NCBI RefSeq assembly: GCF_013426205.1
Contig: NC_089422.1
Coordinates: 7,405,001-7,469,000, forward strand
Source of the DNA: Metarhizium brunneum
Lineage: Eukaryota; Ascomycota; Sordariomycetes; Hypocreales; Clavicipitaceae
Reading direction: 5' to 3'
Length of the DNA stretch: 64,000 bases
The notes beneath the pieces are model-generated. The model was not told the origin of the DNA, did not search any database, and worked only from the letters and a program-made list of their open reading frames with translations. How positions within the stretch are numbered: position 1 is the stretch's first letter; the number at the start of each line of letters is the position of its first letter. Positions 1 through 10,479 of this stretch are shown one piece after another. Made by a program: the position numbers and the translations under genes.

Positions 1-179
1 GTCAAGTTGCATTTCGGGCCCAAGGTGCCAAATGGGGCTTGCACTGGTGGATTGCGGCAATGGGGGCCTCTCGTCTCGAGCCATTCAAAGGCCCATTGAT
101 GGTGGAGGTGCGGTTCAACGACGAAGCTTTTGAGGAACGGGCCGAGGGTTTCGCACTTCCAACGTCATTTCCAGCATGA
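1..179 (+). CDS. 3' end of an unidentified protein-coding gene (5' partial)
   Basis: From base 3 a frame stays open for 58 codons and ends at TGA 177-179. The peptide begins QVAFRAQGAKWGLHWW and ends ALPTSFPA, with a composition and codon choice typical of real protein (mixed hydrophobic, acidic and basic residues). The other forward frames break or look random. The start lies left of the window. I do not recognise the family. It could also be chance open frame, since only 58 codons are visible; the same-strand MTG2 gene begins about 560 bases downstream. Confidence 0.35.
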   Translation, partial: QVAFRAQGAKWGLHWWIAAMGASRLEPFKGPLMVEVRFNDEAFEERAEGFALPTSFPA

Positions 180-738
180 CCTGGCCGTGGTGGATCAACC
201 AGCTGGTAACAACCGAGCTCGAGTCTCGCGGACGATTTCCCAAGATGTGATATGTATCAAGATTGGGACAACACAAGCTGCTAAGAATGGGGCGGTGTGG
301 GAAGGGTGCAGGACATCGGATGCAGGGAGATGTGAGGCGCCGCAGAGGCGGCCAGAGAAACCGCGTCTTGTCACCGAGGGCTACGATGGGAAGGAGCGAC
401 CTTGACTTATTCAAGTGCGGTTGCCACGGCGTCAGCTTCTATGCAAACCAGTCGACAATGGAAATGAAGCTGAGGTTGAATTGTACAATGTCCATACTTG
501 GTTTGCATCGGGAAGGTCGACATTGTTTACAGAAACAGGCCACCTTGGCACCGTAACTCAAGGACCTCTCCCGCACAACAAGTGTTACCCTACAAGAACA
601 CAGCTCTCAAAGTCGATTCGCCCAAGCAGATTTATAAACGGCGGGCCGATTTCCCAGTACCACCCCGGAAATGTCAAAATTCTCTTACTTCGGCAGTTAT
701 TGGTGAATGTCTTGCCCAAAGTAATCATCGGTCGTTGA
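180..738. other. Intergenic region upstream of MTG2
   Basis: No convincing gene. Short overlapping frames occur on both strands but have no recognisable domain. The stretch probably holds the 3' UTR of the partial gene at the left edge and the promoter and leader of MTG2. Confidence 0.5.
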
Positions 739-2658
739 TTGCATTTATGCCGGCCCACGTCCCTCCATAAATCCCATCTGAATTTAGCCCACAAATATTT
801 CCACGGCCCATCCATGCACCGAGCTTCAAGCTTCACCTCCCTCTCACAATCCTCCGCGGAATCCAATTCCCTGCAACACTCCATTGCGACTGGCCTCATG
901 CCGTTCTTGCGATCGGTGACCATACGCCAATGCACCACCAGAGGCACTGGGATAGTGCTTGCCGGCCGTCCAAGCTGGCAAACGCGATGCACATCTAGCT
1001 CATCACCCCAACCCACGCTCAACAATCTCCCCGCGTCACGATTAAACCCTAGCCCCGACGATTACGCCTCTCCCAATTTTGCAGACAAGGCCGAACTGAC
1101 AATTTACGCTGGAAGAGGCGGCAATGGCTGCGTCTCTTTCCTGCGCGAAGCTTTCTTGCCCGATGGCCCTCCCAACGGCGGCGATGGCGGAGCAGGAGGA
1201 AATATATACATACAGGCGGCCCATGGCGAAACATCACTGCATAAGCTAGCCAGGAGACGTTTCATTCGTGCAGGACGCGGCAAACATGGCCAGGGGAGTG
1301 CAAAGGGCGGTTCACGCGGCGAAGATGTCATCATCACTGTACCGGTGGGAACGATAGTGCGGGAGCTTGAAAGGGAAGATCCAGCCGGCGAAGAAGCTAT
1401 GAACATCAAAGCGTACAGGGCATTACAGAAGCAACGGAAAAAGGAGGAACTGCTTCTTCAAGAGGAAAAAAAGAGACGCGAGAGCGTGGAAGAGGCACAC
1501 GAGGACGAGATTCTCGACAGAAAAGGTCGTCCAAAACAAGCACCAGAAGACGAAGACGAAGACCTAGAGCTCGATGACCCAACCCGCCAAAAATGGCTCC
1601 TGTACCCTGGAATGTCCAAGTCCGAAATGAAAAGCACTTCGTTTCCACGTCTGCCGCGCCGTCATCCTCTCCTCCAACAACCAACTGCCCCAATCTATCT
1701 CGACCTATCCCGCCCTACACCTCGGCCCATCCTCCTTGCCGCAGGTGGAATCGGTGGCCTGGGAAACCCACACTTTACATCGCGCGAGCACCCCAAGCCA
1801 ATCTTTGCTACAAAAGGCGAAGACGCGGTTTCTATGAAACTCACACTGGAGCTGAAGCTACTTGCGGACGTAGGACTTGTTGGTCTTCCGAACGCGGGTA
1901 AAAGCACGTTGCTGCGAGCGTTGACAAACAGCCGTACAAGAGTGGGCAGCTGGGCATTCACGACGTTGCAGCCAAACATAGGGACCGTGGTGCTGGATAA
2001 ATATTCAGGGCAACCCACCGCACGAAGTCATCGGAAACCGAGCATCGAAGTAGACGAGTCTTCCGGCGCAGCCCTCGAGCCTAGGACGAGGTTCACCGTC
2101 GCGGATATCCCTGGTCTTATCGAAGGCGCTCATCTTGATCGCGGTCTAGGGATAGCCTTTTTGCGGCACGTCGAACGAGCAGGCGTACTCGCCTTCGTGA
2201 TCGATCTTGCTGCGGGGAATGCTGTCACTGCTCTCAACGCACTATGGCGCGAGGTCGGTCTTTATGCTCAGATGCGAGATGAGGAAGACCGTGACCGCGA
2301 GGCCGAGTCCCGCGTGGACTGGGATTTTGCATCAGACTCTTCCCGGGGGCCGATTAACCTTATGAACGCAGAGTACGCTAGTCCCTCGGCCTTTGAAGAA
2401 GGTTCGGCACAATCGGGGCTTCACATTGCTGGGAAGCCGTGGTTTGTGGTCGCCACAAAGGCGGATCTTCCCAATACACAGGAGAACTTCAAGGAGCTGA
2501 ATGTATACCTGGATAAGATAACAAACGGGGAAGTTGCGCACCCTAGTGGTGTGGAGGGCGCTTGGACGAAAAATTGCGCTGCTATTCCCGTGAGTGCAAT
2601 TCACGCGCAGGGTGTGGATAGGATAGTCCACTGGACTTTAGGGTTGCTGGATGAGTAG
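739..2658 (+). CDS. mtg2: Mitochondrial Obg-family GTPase (MTG2-like)
   Basis: Single-exon gene, up to 639 residues. Obg/CgtA GTPases act in assembly of the large ribosomal subunit; the yeast orthologue Mtg2 works on the mitochondrial ribosome. The glycine-rich Obg fold starts near residue 117 (AELTIYAGRGGNGCVSF, then PPNGGDGGAGG). The GTPase domain follows, with P-loop GLPNAGKST near residue 380, switch/G3 DIPGLIEGAH near 455, and ATKAD as G4. A charged insert of about 60 residues, rich in K, E and D, splits the Obg fold at about 225-285; bacterial Obg lacks it, and such inserts are common in fungal copies. The N-terminus is Ser/Thr/Arg-rich, as expected for mitochondrial import. Start codons at 814 or 898 (MPFLRSVTIRQC) are equally plausible and would give a cleaner presequence. 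Confidence 0.88.
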   Translation: MHLCRPTSLHKSHLNLAHKYFHGPSMHRASSFTSLSQSSAESNSLQHSIATGLMPFLRSVTIRQCTTRGTGIVLAGRPSWQTRCTSSSSPQPTLNNLPASRLNPSPDDYASPNFADKAELTIYAGRGGNGCVSFLREAFLPDGPPNGGDGGAGGNIYIQAAHGETSLHKLARRRFIRAGRGKHGQGSAKGGSRGEDVIITVPVGTIVRELEREDPAGEEAMNIKAYRALQKQRKKEELLLQEEKKRRESVEEAHEDEILDRKGRPKQAPEDEDEDLELDDPTRQKWLLYPGMSKSEMKSTSFPRLPRRHPLLQQPTAPIYLDLSRPTPRPILLAAGGIGGLGNPHFTSREHPKPIFATKGEDAVSMKLTLELKLLADVGLVGLPNAGKSTLLRALTNSRTRVGSWAFTTLQPNIGTVVLDKYSGQPTARSHRKPSIEVDESSGAALEPRTRFTVADIPGLIEGAHLDRGLGIAFLRHVERAGVLAFVIDLAAGNAVTALNALWREVGLYAQMRDEEDRDREAESRVDWDFASDSSRGPINLMNAEYASPSAFEEGSAQSGLHIAGKPWFVVATKADLPNTQENFKELNVYLDKITNGEVAHPSGVEGAWTKNCAAIPVSAIHAQGVDRIVHWTLGLLDE

Positions 2659-2868
2659 ATAAAAGCGACAGGACTCGAGATTGCAAGAGAGCAATGCATA
2701 CTATAACCATCTTGTATAATAGTTCATGTACCATAATGTAAACCTTTAATTTTTCTGCGTTTTAAATCGACCACAGGACCTTTCCTAAATCCTGATATCC
2801 TGTTGCACAAAACGAAATACATATGCCCGTCATGCATCTACGGCTTCAGCCCGTCATTGTCTCTCATA

Positions 2869-5487
2869 TTATTCAGGGGAGGGCATATCCTCCAAATCAG
2901 CACTGTCCAGGGCCTGCTCTTGCTTGGTCTCGCTCTCCGTGTGCTTACTCTCGTCCTTCTGGTCCTTCTGGTCCTTCTGGTTCTTCTGGTCCTTGTGTTT
3001 GTTCAAGGTGTTGTTAATCAGGGGCGTAGTATCGTTAAAGATCCTCAGGAGCATAGCAGCTCTATCTTCCTTGGGAAGCATGAGATTTAATGAGTGAATA
3101 CTCTTCCATAGCGGCAAGGCCATCCGTTCGGTGAAATCTAGATCGCCTGCCTCGGGCTCGATGCGAAGCACACAGCAACCCATGCTGACATCGCGAACTC
3201 TCTCACCTATCTCATCAAAATTCTTCCACTCTTCGTCCGCAATGCGGGGGAACATTTCGATGAGGAGCTTACGAAGGGTCTCCTTCTTGTGTAGGTGAAT
3301 GACCCGTGGTTCACCAACATATCCTTGGACGATTGGCATACCTTCGGACTGGATGCGCCAGCGGCACACCTCGGCTGAAGGGGCATCTTGCTTCATGTAC
3401 ATGCGTACACCGCCGTGGACGAAACGCACGCCACGGCCCTCGTTTTCGGTGAGGATATCGCGGATGAGGGCCGTGGTATAGTAGATGGCCTTGGCGGGCT
3501 CACCGAGTTCGTTGCGGACCATGTAGCGGTTGTCGGGGAAGCGAGTAGAGAGATTGTAGAATTGCTTGATGTTCTGGATGACAGGGTGGGATGGGTCGAG
3601 GTATTTGAAGGGTTCTTCGGGAGGACCAGCTTTCTTGGGTTTGGTGACGGGCTCGGCGGGTTGGACCAGCGGTGCAGGCGTAGTAGCAGATGAGTCGGTC
3701 TTTGCCTTCTTAGCTGTCTGTTCGCTGTCGTCCTCTTCGTGCGTTCTCTTGGTGCCTTTTGTGCCAGCATCATCCATGACCGCGTCGCCCTCCGGCTTGG
3801 ATTCGGTGGTCTTGGTGGCAGCAGGAGCCTGAGCGGCCGTCTCAGCTGGCTTTACCTCCTTCTTTTCATCAGAGGCTTCCGACTTGCCATTGGTGGCCGC
3901 CGTCTTGGGCTCGTTCTCATTACGCGCCTTGAAGTCGGTCTTTTTCTCTAGAACAGTAATGAAGAAGCCACCGGTGTCCTGAAGGTGGGGATAGACTCTC
4001 ATGCATCGCTCCAAGGGCAGGTCATAGCACTCAGTTCCTTCTAACTTGGGGAACATGGTTTGAGAAACACGACCAGGCACCACGCCGTCGTTCTCCTCCC
4101 GGGCGAATGTCTCAACCTGCTCCCATGTATCCCACATGCGACAGGACTTGTCCATAATCTTCCATTTCCTCATACCTGGTCTTCTCACGAGAGCGGGAAG
4201 CTGCTCACTGCAGTCAAGAATCTCAACATTACCAGGGCCTCCGCATCGCTCGATCGCTGACGCAATGACGGACTCGTTCTCCACGGGGTTCATGCTACAG
4301 GTCGAGTAGACAACTCTGCCGCCGACCTTGAGAAGTTGCAAGGCTCGGACGAGGATTCGGATCTGGGTGGTATGCAGGCCAAGAGCGTTACCTGGCTGCC
4401 AGTCCTTCCACAGGTTCGCATTCTTTCGCAGGGTACCGTCACCGGAGCAAGGAACATCGGCCAGAATACGATCGAATTTGAGGTAGGTCGGTTTAGCCGC
4501 GGGGTCGGTTGATGGCAGTTTGAGGGAAGGGAACTGAGTGGCATCGTGATTTGTGACGATGAGGTTAGGGGACGACAGACGCTTCAGCTGGTGAACAAGC
4601 ATATGCCCGCGCTTATAGTCGGAATCGTTGGCGATGAGGAGGCCGGTGGCGCGGCCGTTGTCAGAAGGGTCAGCTTCTAGGTCGGCGTCAATCTCATCCT
4701 GAGTCTCGTTTCCAAGGTCCAAGCCGTCTTCTTTGGCAAACTTGCGCAGAACTTTGCGGACACGGGCCTCCTCGCCCCGGTGAATCATCTCGAGAAGCTG
4801 AGCAGACTTGCTTCCTGGAGCGGCGCACATGTCCAAAACAACCATGCCAGGCCGGAGATCCATCAGGCAAGGAGGAATCATGCTCACAACCTCCTGTCTA
4901 CTAATGTTTCCCACGGTGGTCTCTGAAACCAAGAATTTCTGGAAAGCGGAGAATGGTGGGAACTTGCGCACAACATTCTTGGGCGTAGTCATCCACCAGG
5001 CAAGCTCATCAGGATACCACGGCACAGGCTTCGGGGGTTCAACGGGTCTACCATCGTGGTGCTCGATTTTTGTAATCTCGGGGATATATCGTGTCTGAAG
5101 AAGTCTTTTGACGGCCAAGGCATGCCTGCATTTCGAGTTAACACGCGCGCGCAAAGCCAGCGATGAGCGATTAGGTCGCAGCAGCCTACCCTTTAGAGCC
5201 AGTAAAACGAAAGCTGTTGGGCAACTCACGCCTCAAAGCCTCCCAATACTGCTGCTTCTCCTCCTCGGGCAGCTGGAGCAAAGCATTATAGTATTCCTCC
5301 AGCTTGTCGTTGTTCTTGTCGAAAGGTGCATAGTCGCGCCAGCCGCCATTGGCTTGCGCACCGCCGCGGCCACCTCCGCCACCGCGTCGACCTTTTCCCT
5401 AGACAAAGACAAAAAGTCAGTATCCTGTTGGTGTGTAGGGGTCAATTGACCATGTATGCAACTCACTCTGAAGCTTTTCTTGCCCAT
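2869..5487 (-). CDS. ncl1: tRNA (cytosine-5)-methyltransferase TRM4/NCL1 (NSUN2 family)
   Basis: Three exons on the minus strand: 5487-5467, 5398-5190 and 5125-2869, giving 828 residues. Exon 1 codes only MGKKSFR. The join SKG/HALAVKRLLQ restores the family's conserved KGHA block. The enzyme makes m5C in tRNAs (several positions in yeast). Visible motifs: SAM-binding LDMCAAPGSKSAQLLE near residue 174, ADVPCSGDGTLRKN with the first catalytic-site cysteine, and VYSTCSMNPVENE with the second. A long charged linker rich in Lys, Glu and Ala separates the catalytic core from the C-terminal PUA-like region. The C-terminal tail repeats QKD/QKN units, coded by a degenerate nine-base repeat near 2956-2997. 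The length matches fungal orthologues. Confidence 0.93.
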
Positions 5488-5949
5488 TGCGGTGATGTAC
5501 TGATGGGATGAATCGAGCTGTTGGAGGAAATTTTCGACTGGCCCAAAAAAAAAAAAAGGTTGCTGGCAGAGCAAGTGCACGCACATGCCCCGCCATGCGT
5601 TTTTTATACGGGACAAGCGCCCGCGCGAATCCAAGTACGTACATACATGTGTACGTCGAGTGGCGCAAAGTTAGTTTGATTTACATGTGCCTGTGTTGTA
5701 TACTTGCGGCGCCGGTTCGAGTTTATTGACACCTGCGGGAGTCATGGGCGCACGACTTTGGCGGATGCCTGCCTTGTTTTTTTATTTCTTTATCCAAGAA
5801 CAGACACTGTTGACTGGCATTGTCATAGCTTAGGGCAAGTGTTGACCTTGGGAGCACATTTAAAAGGGGCTGGAACGAACATGTGGTCGATTTCATCCCT
5901 TGCTACAAGGGGTTCTCTGGGCTTAACAATATCATAAATTTATACGCGA
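5488..5949. other. Intergenic: NCL1 promoter and UTP21 3' flank
   Basis: 462 bases between the NCL1 start and the UTP21 stop, both on the minus strand. A poly-A run (poly-T on the transcribed strand) lies near 5546-5558. No gene is seen; it should contain the NCL1 promoter and the UTP21 3' UTR. Confidence 0.5.
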
Positions 5950-8900
5950 CTATGTACGGGGGCTTCTTAGGAAACTAACAACGCCACTGCAGTAACCCAC
6001 GAGATGGTCTAACCGGTTACACTCCTTCTCTTGGTAATTCTTCCATTGCTCCAACTCACGTAGGATAAGCTCACTTCCCATTACTACATCAAAGTGGAGT
6101 CGAAGGAACACTGTCATCCAAGCCTGTGTGAGCTCGTAATCCCGCCGAGCCTTTAGAAGGGAAGTAAGTGCTCGGATGAAATGGAGAAGCTCGTTTGATT
6201 CGTCATCGCCATTGCCACCTGATAGCGATCGAAGCTCCAGATCAGCACTCGATGGTGACAAGGATTTGAGATGCTCAACAAATGCGCCGTCTATAATTCA
6301 TCATGTTGGTTAGTATCATAGAGTAGCAACCGTCATCAGTGCGATTGTAGCACGTCGGAGGCAGGGAAGTGAATACATACAGTCGCCAGTTTGCGCTCCC
6401 TGCCGTAGCCTCGATGTAAATTTCTCCTCAAAGCGTGCCTCGTCGAGTTTTGTGATGCGGGATTTTGACTCATTCTCAGTGGATTCTGCGATGGCCTGCT
6501 GCTCTGGCATCTTTGAACTGCTTGTCGAAGGCAGAAAGAAGGGAGCTTTTTCGGGAGCTTTTGGTGCCTCTGTCGGCTTATTTCGTTCCTTGATCAGGTC
6601 GAGATGGAGCAGTGTTTGCCATCGACTTTTTGGGACCAAACTCAGGGTGGTCAGTTCAGAGCTCAACTGGTCAACAGTAGGAGCAATGATGGCGTCGTCG
6701 AGATCATCCCTTGAGTCTTCAAATGCACCCTCCAACAAGCCCTGGTTTCCTTCTCCAGACACAGTCGGTGCAGAGCTCTGTCCGATCTCATCTTCTGATA
6801 TTTGTCTCGTGGAGACATGCTTGAAGAGCGATTTATTGGTCCAAATTGCGACTCCTGGCTCGTCTTCTAGACTAGCAGCAAGATATTCGCCGGTAGCAGA
6901 CATGTCTAAGGCCGTGCAAGGCTTACTCAGACGAATCGCATCAATAAGATGGCTGGTAGGCAGATCCCAAATCCGGATCGTCTTGTCGTCTGATGCGGCA
7001 ATAATCCATCGGCCGTCATTCGAAAAGCAAATGTCGTTGATACAGCCTTCCGGGCCCCAGAATTCACGAATCGTCTTCTTAGTTTCCATGTCGACAATGC
7101 GGATTGACATGTCATCGCATGCAAATGCCAACAGGTTATTGGCAGCATGGTACCTGCATGCTATGGGGTAAGTCATTGGCGCCCAGTCAAGTTGGTCAAG
7201 TAGTGTTCCCGTCAGGAAGTCCCAAAATTTGATCCTGCCATCCGAAGAGCAAGATATGACCATCTTGCTCATGGCATCGACAACAAGCCCCGTAACTGCT
7301 TTAGCATGTTTCCCGGTACCTGGGAGGAACTTCTGTCCACCACCGGCTTGTAGTTGAGCAACATCATCTGCTTGCCTCAGCTGCTGAAGCCGGAGTTGAC
7401 GAGCCTGTGAAGGCGTCAGCCGAGACGGAAACCTTTGTCGGTGCAGACCTGACTGTAAGTTGTACATATCGATGCTGCCGCCTTCAGATCCAATAACGGC
7501 AAATGTTCCGCAGGGACTTATGGCAACCGTCGACACATTCGTATTGTCGCTCGTGGGGAAAGCCCATCGCCCTGCTCGTTTCCGACCCCAGAACCAAGTT
7601 CTCGCATAAGAATCCCCCTTGTGTGCAGTAATCACACTCTCCCAACCAGTCATTCCACTAATTTCTGCATCGACCTTCTTCTTGCTATCTTGGTGGCCCT
7701 TTTGCCAAATGGGTTGGTTGCCCGGTATTGCGCCGATACCACCATCTCTGTTAAGGGACATGGCAATACTTGTAACTTCAGGTGCTTTGAGGTCTTCTAG
7801 CAAGGTCGTGGGTCCATGAGCCAATGGATTGGAAGCCAGAATACCAATCTTTTTTGCCTTCTTGCGCAGATTTCCCTGACTTAGCTCCGTACTCTGACCG
7901 TCCCTTCGCAAACTCCATCCCCAAAGGCTTCTGTCCCGGCCCCCACTTAGAAGCCATTTGTTCCCTGACTCGGCGCCATCAAAGTCGGTGGGTAAGAAGT
8001 GTAGGCAGTTGACAGGTCCGGCGTGACCACTCCGGGAGTGGAGAATTCGTGGGATTGGCGAGAAGGGTGTAGTATCGAATATCCAAGTCTTCAGTGAGTT
8101 ATCAAGACCGGTTGTCACAATGACGGGTTGGCCTGCCAAAAACTCAACTCTGCTAATTCCTCCTCTGACATTCTTAGCATCTCGAGATGGGGGATTGTGG
8201 GCGCTTCGGAGCACCCCCATCACTCGACCACCCTTATTCAAGTCCCAGAAGGTGATATCGCCAGTGGCTCTACTGGCAGTAGCCATGACACCATCCTTTC
8301 TACCATCATGCCCGGCGCCCATGCCGTCGGTTCTGAAGGAAATCGAGTGCACCGGAGCCTCGGGGCTTCCAGCTTCGATCTGAATCACAAGCCTATCCAT
8401 CAGAACATTGGTGACGACCAACGTGCCGGACGAGTAGGCGATGGCAAGAAGAGATAGAGCGGGACTAGGTTCCAGGCAAGTCACAGCGCCACAATCGGGG
8501 GCGGGAGGGAGGAGGGTGTATATTAGCTTGCCCGTGCTAACATTCCATATCTCTACCCATCCGTCCCGGCGCCCAACAAAGATCTTGTTCAAGAATGTAG
8601 GCATACTAACGACGCCGCCAGTGATTTCGTTTCCTCCCTTGTCGGCCTTCATGGTATAAATTGTTGTGTAGTGTTCCAGAGTCGCACTCTTGAAAATTTC
8701 AATTCTGGTAGAAGCGCAAGCAACAACCCAAGTACCAAAGACAAGGATTTGCTGGATTGGTTCAGCAAGGTCAGAAGGCAGTCCCAACTCGCTTACTTTC
8801 TTTCCCCGCTGAAAGACCCAGAAGCCCTGCGGCTCTCCATCCTTTCCGTTGCCCCATGCCGCAAAGACTTTTTCCTTCCATGCGAAGGTGGCGGTGATAT

Positions 8901-9246
8901 TGGCGGGCGTCTGAGGGCGAGTGACGAAAACAAGGTTTAATCCTCGGCGAAGGTCGTACGTCTGCAATGCCCGGCCCACGGACGTGGTAATTTGGAAGGT
9001 GGTTTTGCCAAGTGGTATGGATGTAAATGGAACGCTCGTGGGCGAGACGAGACCAACCGTCTGGAAAGTTAGAATATCAGTAAGCGGGAGTCTTCAAAGA
9101 ACGGCGGGCGAGTGTAGACGTACTCGAAACGGCGCAAAAATACGAGACGAATTGGCCACATCTTTGACAGAGGATGCCACAGACGAGACCTTTTGACGCT
9201 TGACCAGAGGTCCCTCTGGATTGCTTGAATGTGGCATCTTGGTCAT
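5950..9246 (-). CDS. utp21: U3 snoRNP / SSU processome protein UTP21 (WDR36)
   Basis: Three exons: 9246-9124, 9060-6381 and 6290-5950, 1047 residues. Utp21 is a nucleolar WD-repeat protein of the UTP-B complex, needed for 18S rRNA processing. The splice of exons 1 and 2 yields RIFAPFRTVGLVSPTSVPFT, a block I recall as strongly conserved at the start of the family. WD-type repeats fill the middle: for example ISCSSDGRIKFWDF and IIAASDDKTIRIWDL. The last exon supplies the C-terminal Utp21 domain (LHFIRALTSLLKARRDYELT). The second intron carries a good branch site (ATACTAAC). The first ATG is at 9246; ATG at 9237 (MPHSS) is an alternative, and the frame is also open further upstream. Confidence 0.93.
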
Positions 9247-10479
9247 CAAAGGGGCGAGAAGCTCGTTGTTGAGACCATCTACCTGCATCAGCGGCGTGCA
9301 ATAATATTGGCAAGCCTCAGAGCTGCAACGTCTTGAAAAATTTGGGCGGTGAGTAGCGGTTGGTGGTTTTCTGCCGGTTTCTGCTCCACTTCCGAGTGAC
9401 AACTGGCAAGCACTGGAGATGAAGCCAATTCGCCAATGAAGGCACGAGCATGCATTTGAGGAGGGGCAGAGTGCGGCGCGGAGCACAGTCTGGTTCCGAG
9501 CCCCGAGGCCGCCAGACCACTGCCGACAGGGACCCGCCCTGCCCTGTGAGCACACGAGCACACCCAGACGGGCACCAGACACGAGCACATGCCCCGGTCC
9601 TGCCCTGCCATTAGACGGTCCAGACGTCGACGTGTCGTCAGCTGGTACTCCGTACGGAGCACAGGCGACATCCTCGTCACGCTCTTCACGCTTGTCACGC
9701 TCGTCATGCTCATCACAACGTCGACGAGTCCGGCGCAATCGTGCCTGAGTCCGGTTGTTCGGTTCGCAGGGAACGAGACTAGCGCTGCATGGGAGACAAC
9801 CCCCAGCAATTTCAATTCCCTTGTCGAATTGATTGGGTGCTGAACATCGGGGTCCGTTGGCGGCGCCGGGATACATTTGGCCACGCATAAGCTTAAAGGC
9901 GGGCTGCTGTCTGTGTTTTGACGCTACTTTCTGGAAACATGCATCGAAGGGGGTGCCGTATCAAACTTGCTTTCCGCTGTCATCCAGAGTCATTGCCTCA
10001 TTTGATTGCAAGTGTTGAAATGCGGCTGCACGACGACATCTAAGACGCGGGGTTCAGACGCATGCGGCGTTGTGGTTGACATTGAACGCTGGTACTCGAG
10101 TCAGTCTGGTGTGTGCAGTGTCAACATTGGACATTGAATTGACCAGACTCAATTGCAAGCATTAAGCGCCAGGGCAAAGCCAACTGAGCTCAGACCTTGG
10201 GCTCCGGACTCAATGTTCTGCATCAGTCTCCTATGCTCCAGAATTTCAGACGGCAAGTTACCTCAATGGTTGATGCCGTTGGGCAAATAGGTTTCCACCT
10301 CGTCTGTCCGGTCTCGCTCAGTTGCTACCTCCAACCACTAATAACTAGCTCAGGTCCGCGACCATCCGTTTGCCTCCATCTGGTCTGGCTGGCAACAAAC
10401 TTTTTTTTGGTCTCAAGCGCTTCTATAATCAGAGAGCCCCAGTGCCACTGCCACTGCCACTGTCAATTGGCCCGCCGCC
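9247..10479. promoter_or_regulatory. Bidirectional promoter region between UTP21 and VIP1
   Basis: 1.2 kb separates two divergently transcribed genes, so it should hold both promoters. It contains a TACTCCGTACGGAG palindrome at 9645-9659, a pyrimidine-rich stretch before VIP1, and a (GCCACT)n-like tract at about 10442-10463 just before the VIP1 ATG. Minus-strand frames of up to 264 codons are present but show no known domain. Confidence 0.5.

Noticed and set aside
9094..9888. 264-codon minus-strand ORF overlapping UTP21 exon 1
   Set aside because: Only the last 50 or so residues are UTP21 coding, plus intron read-through; the upstream part is promoter sequence in an open frame.
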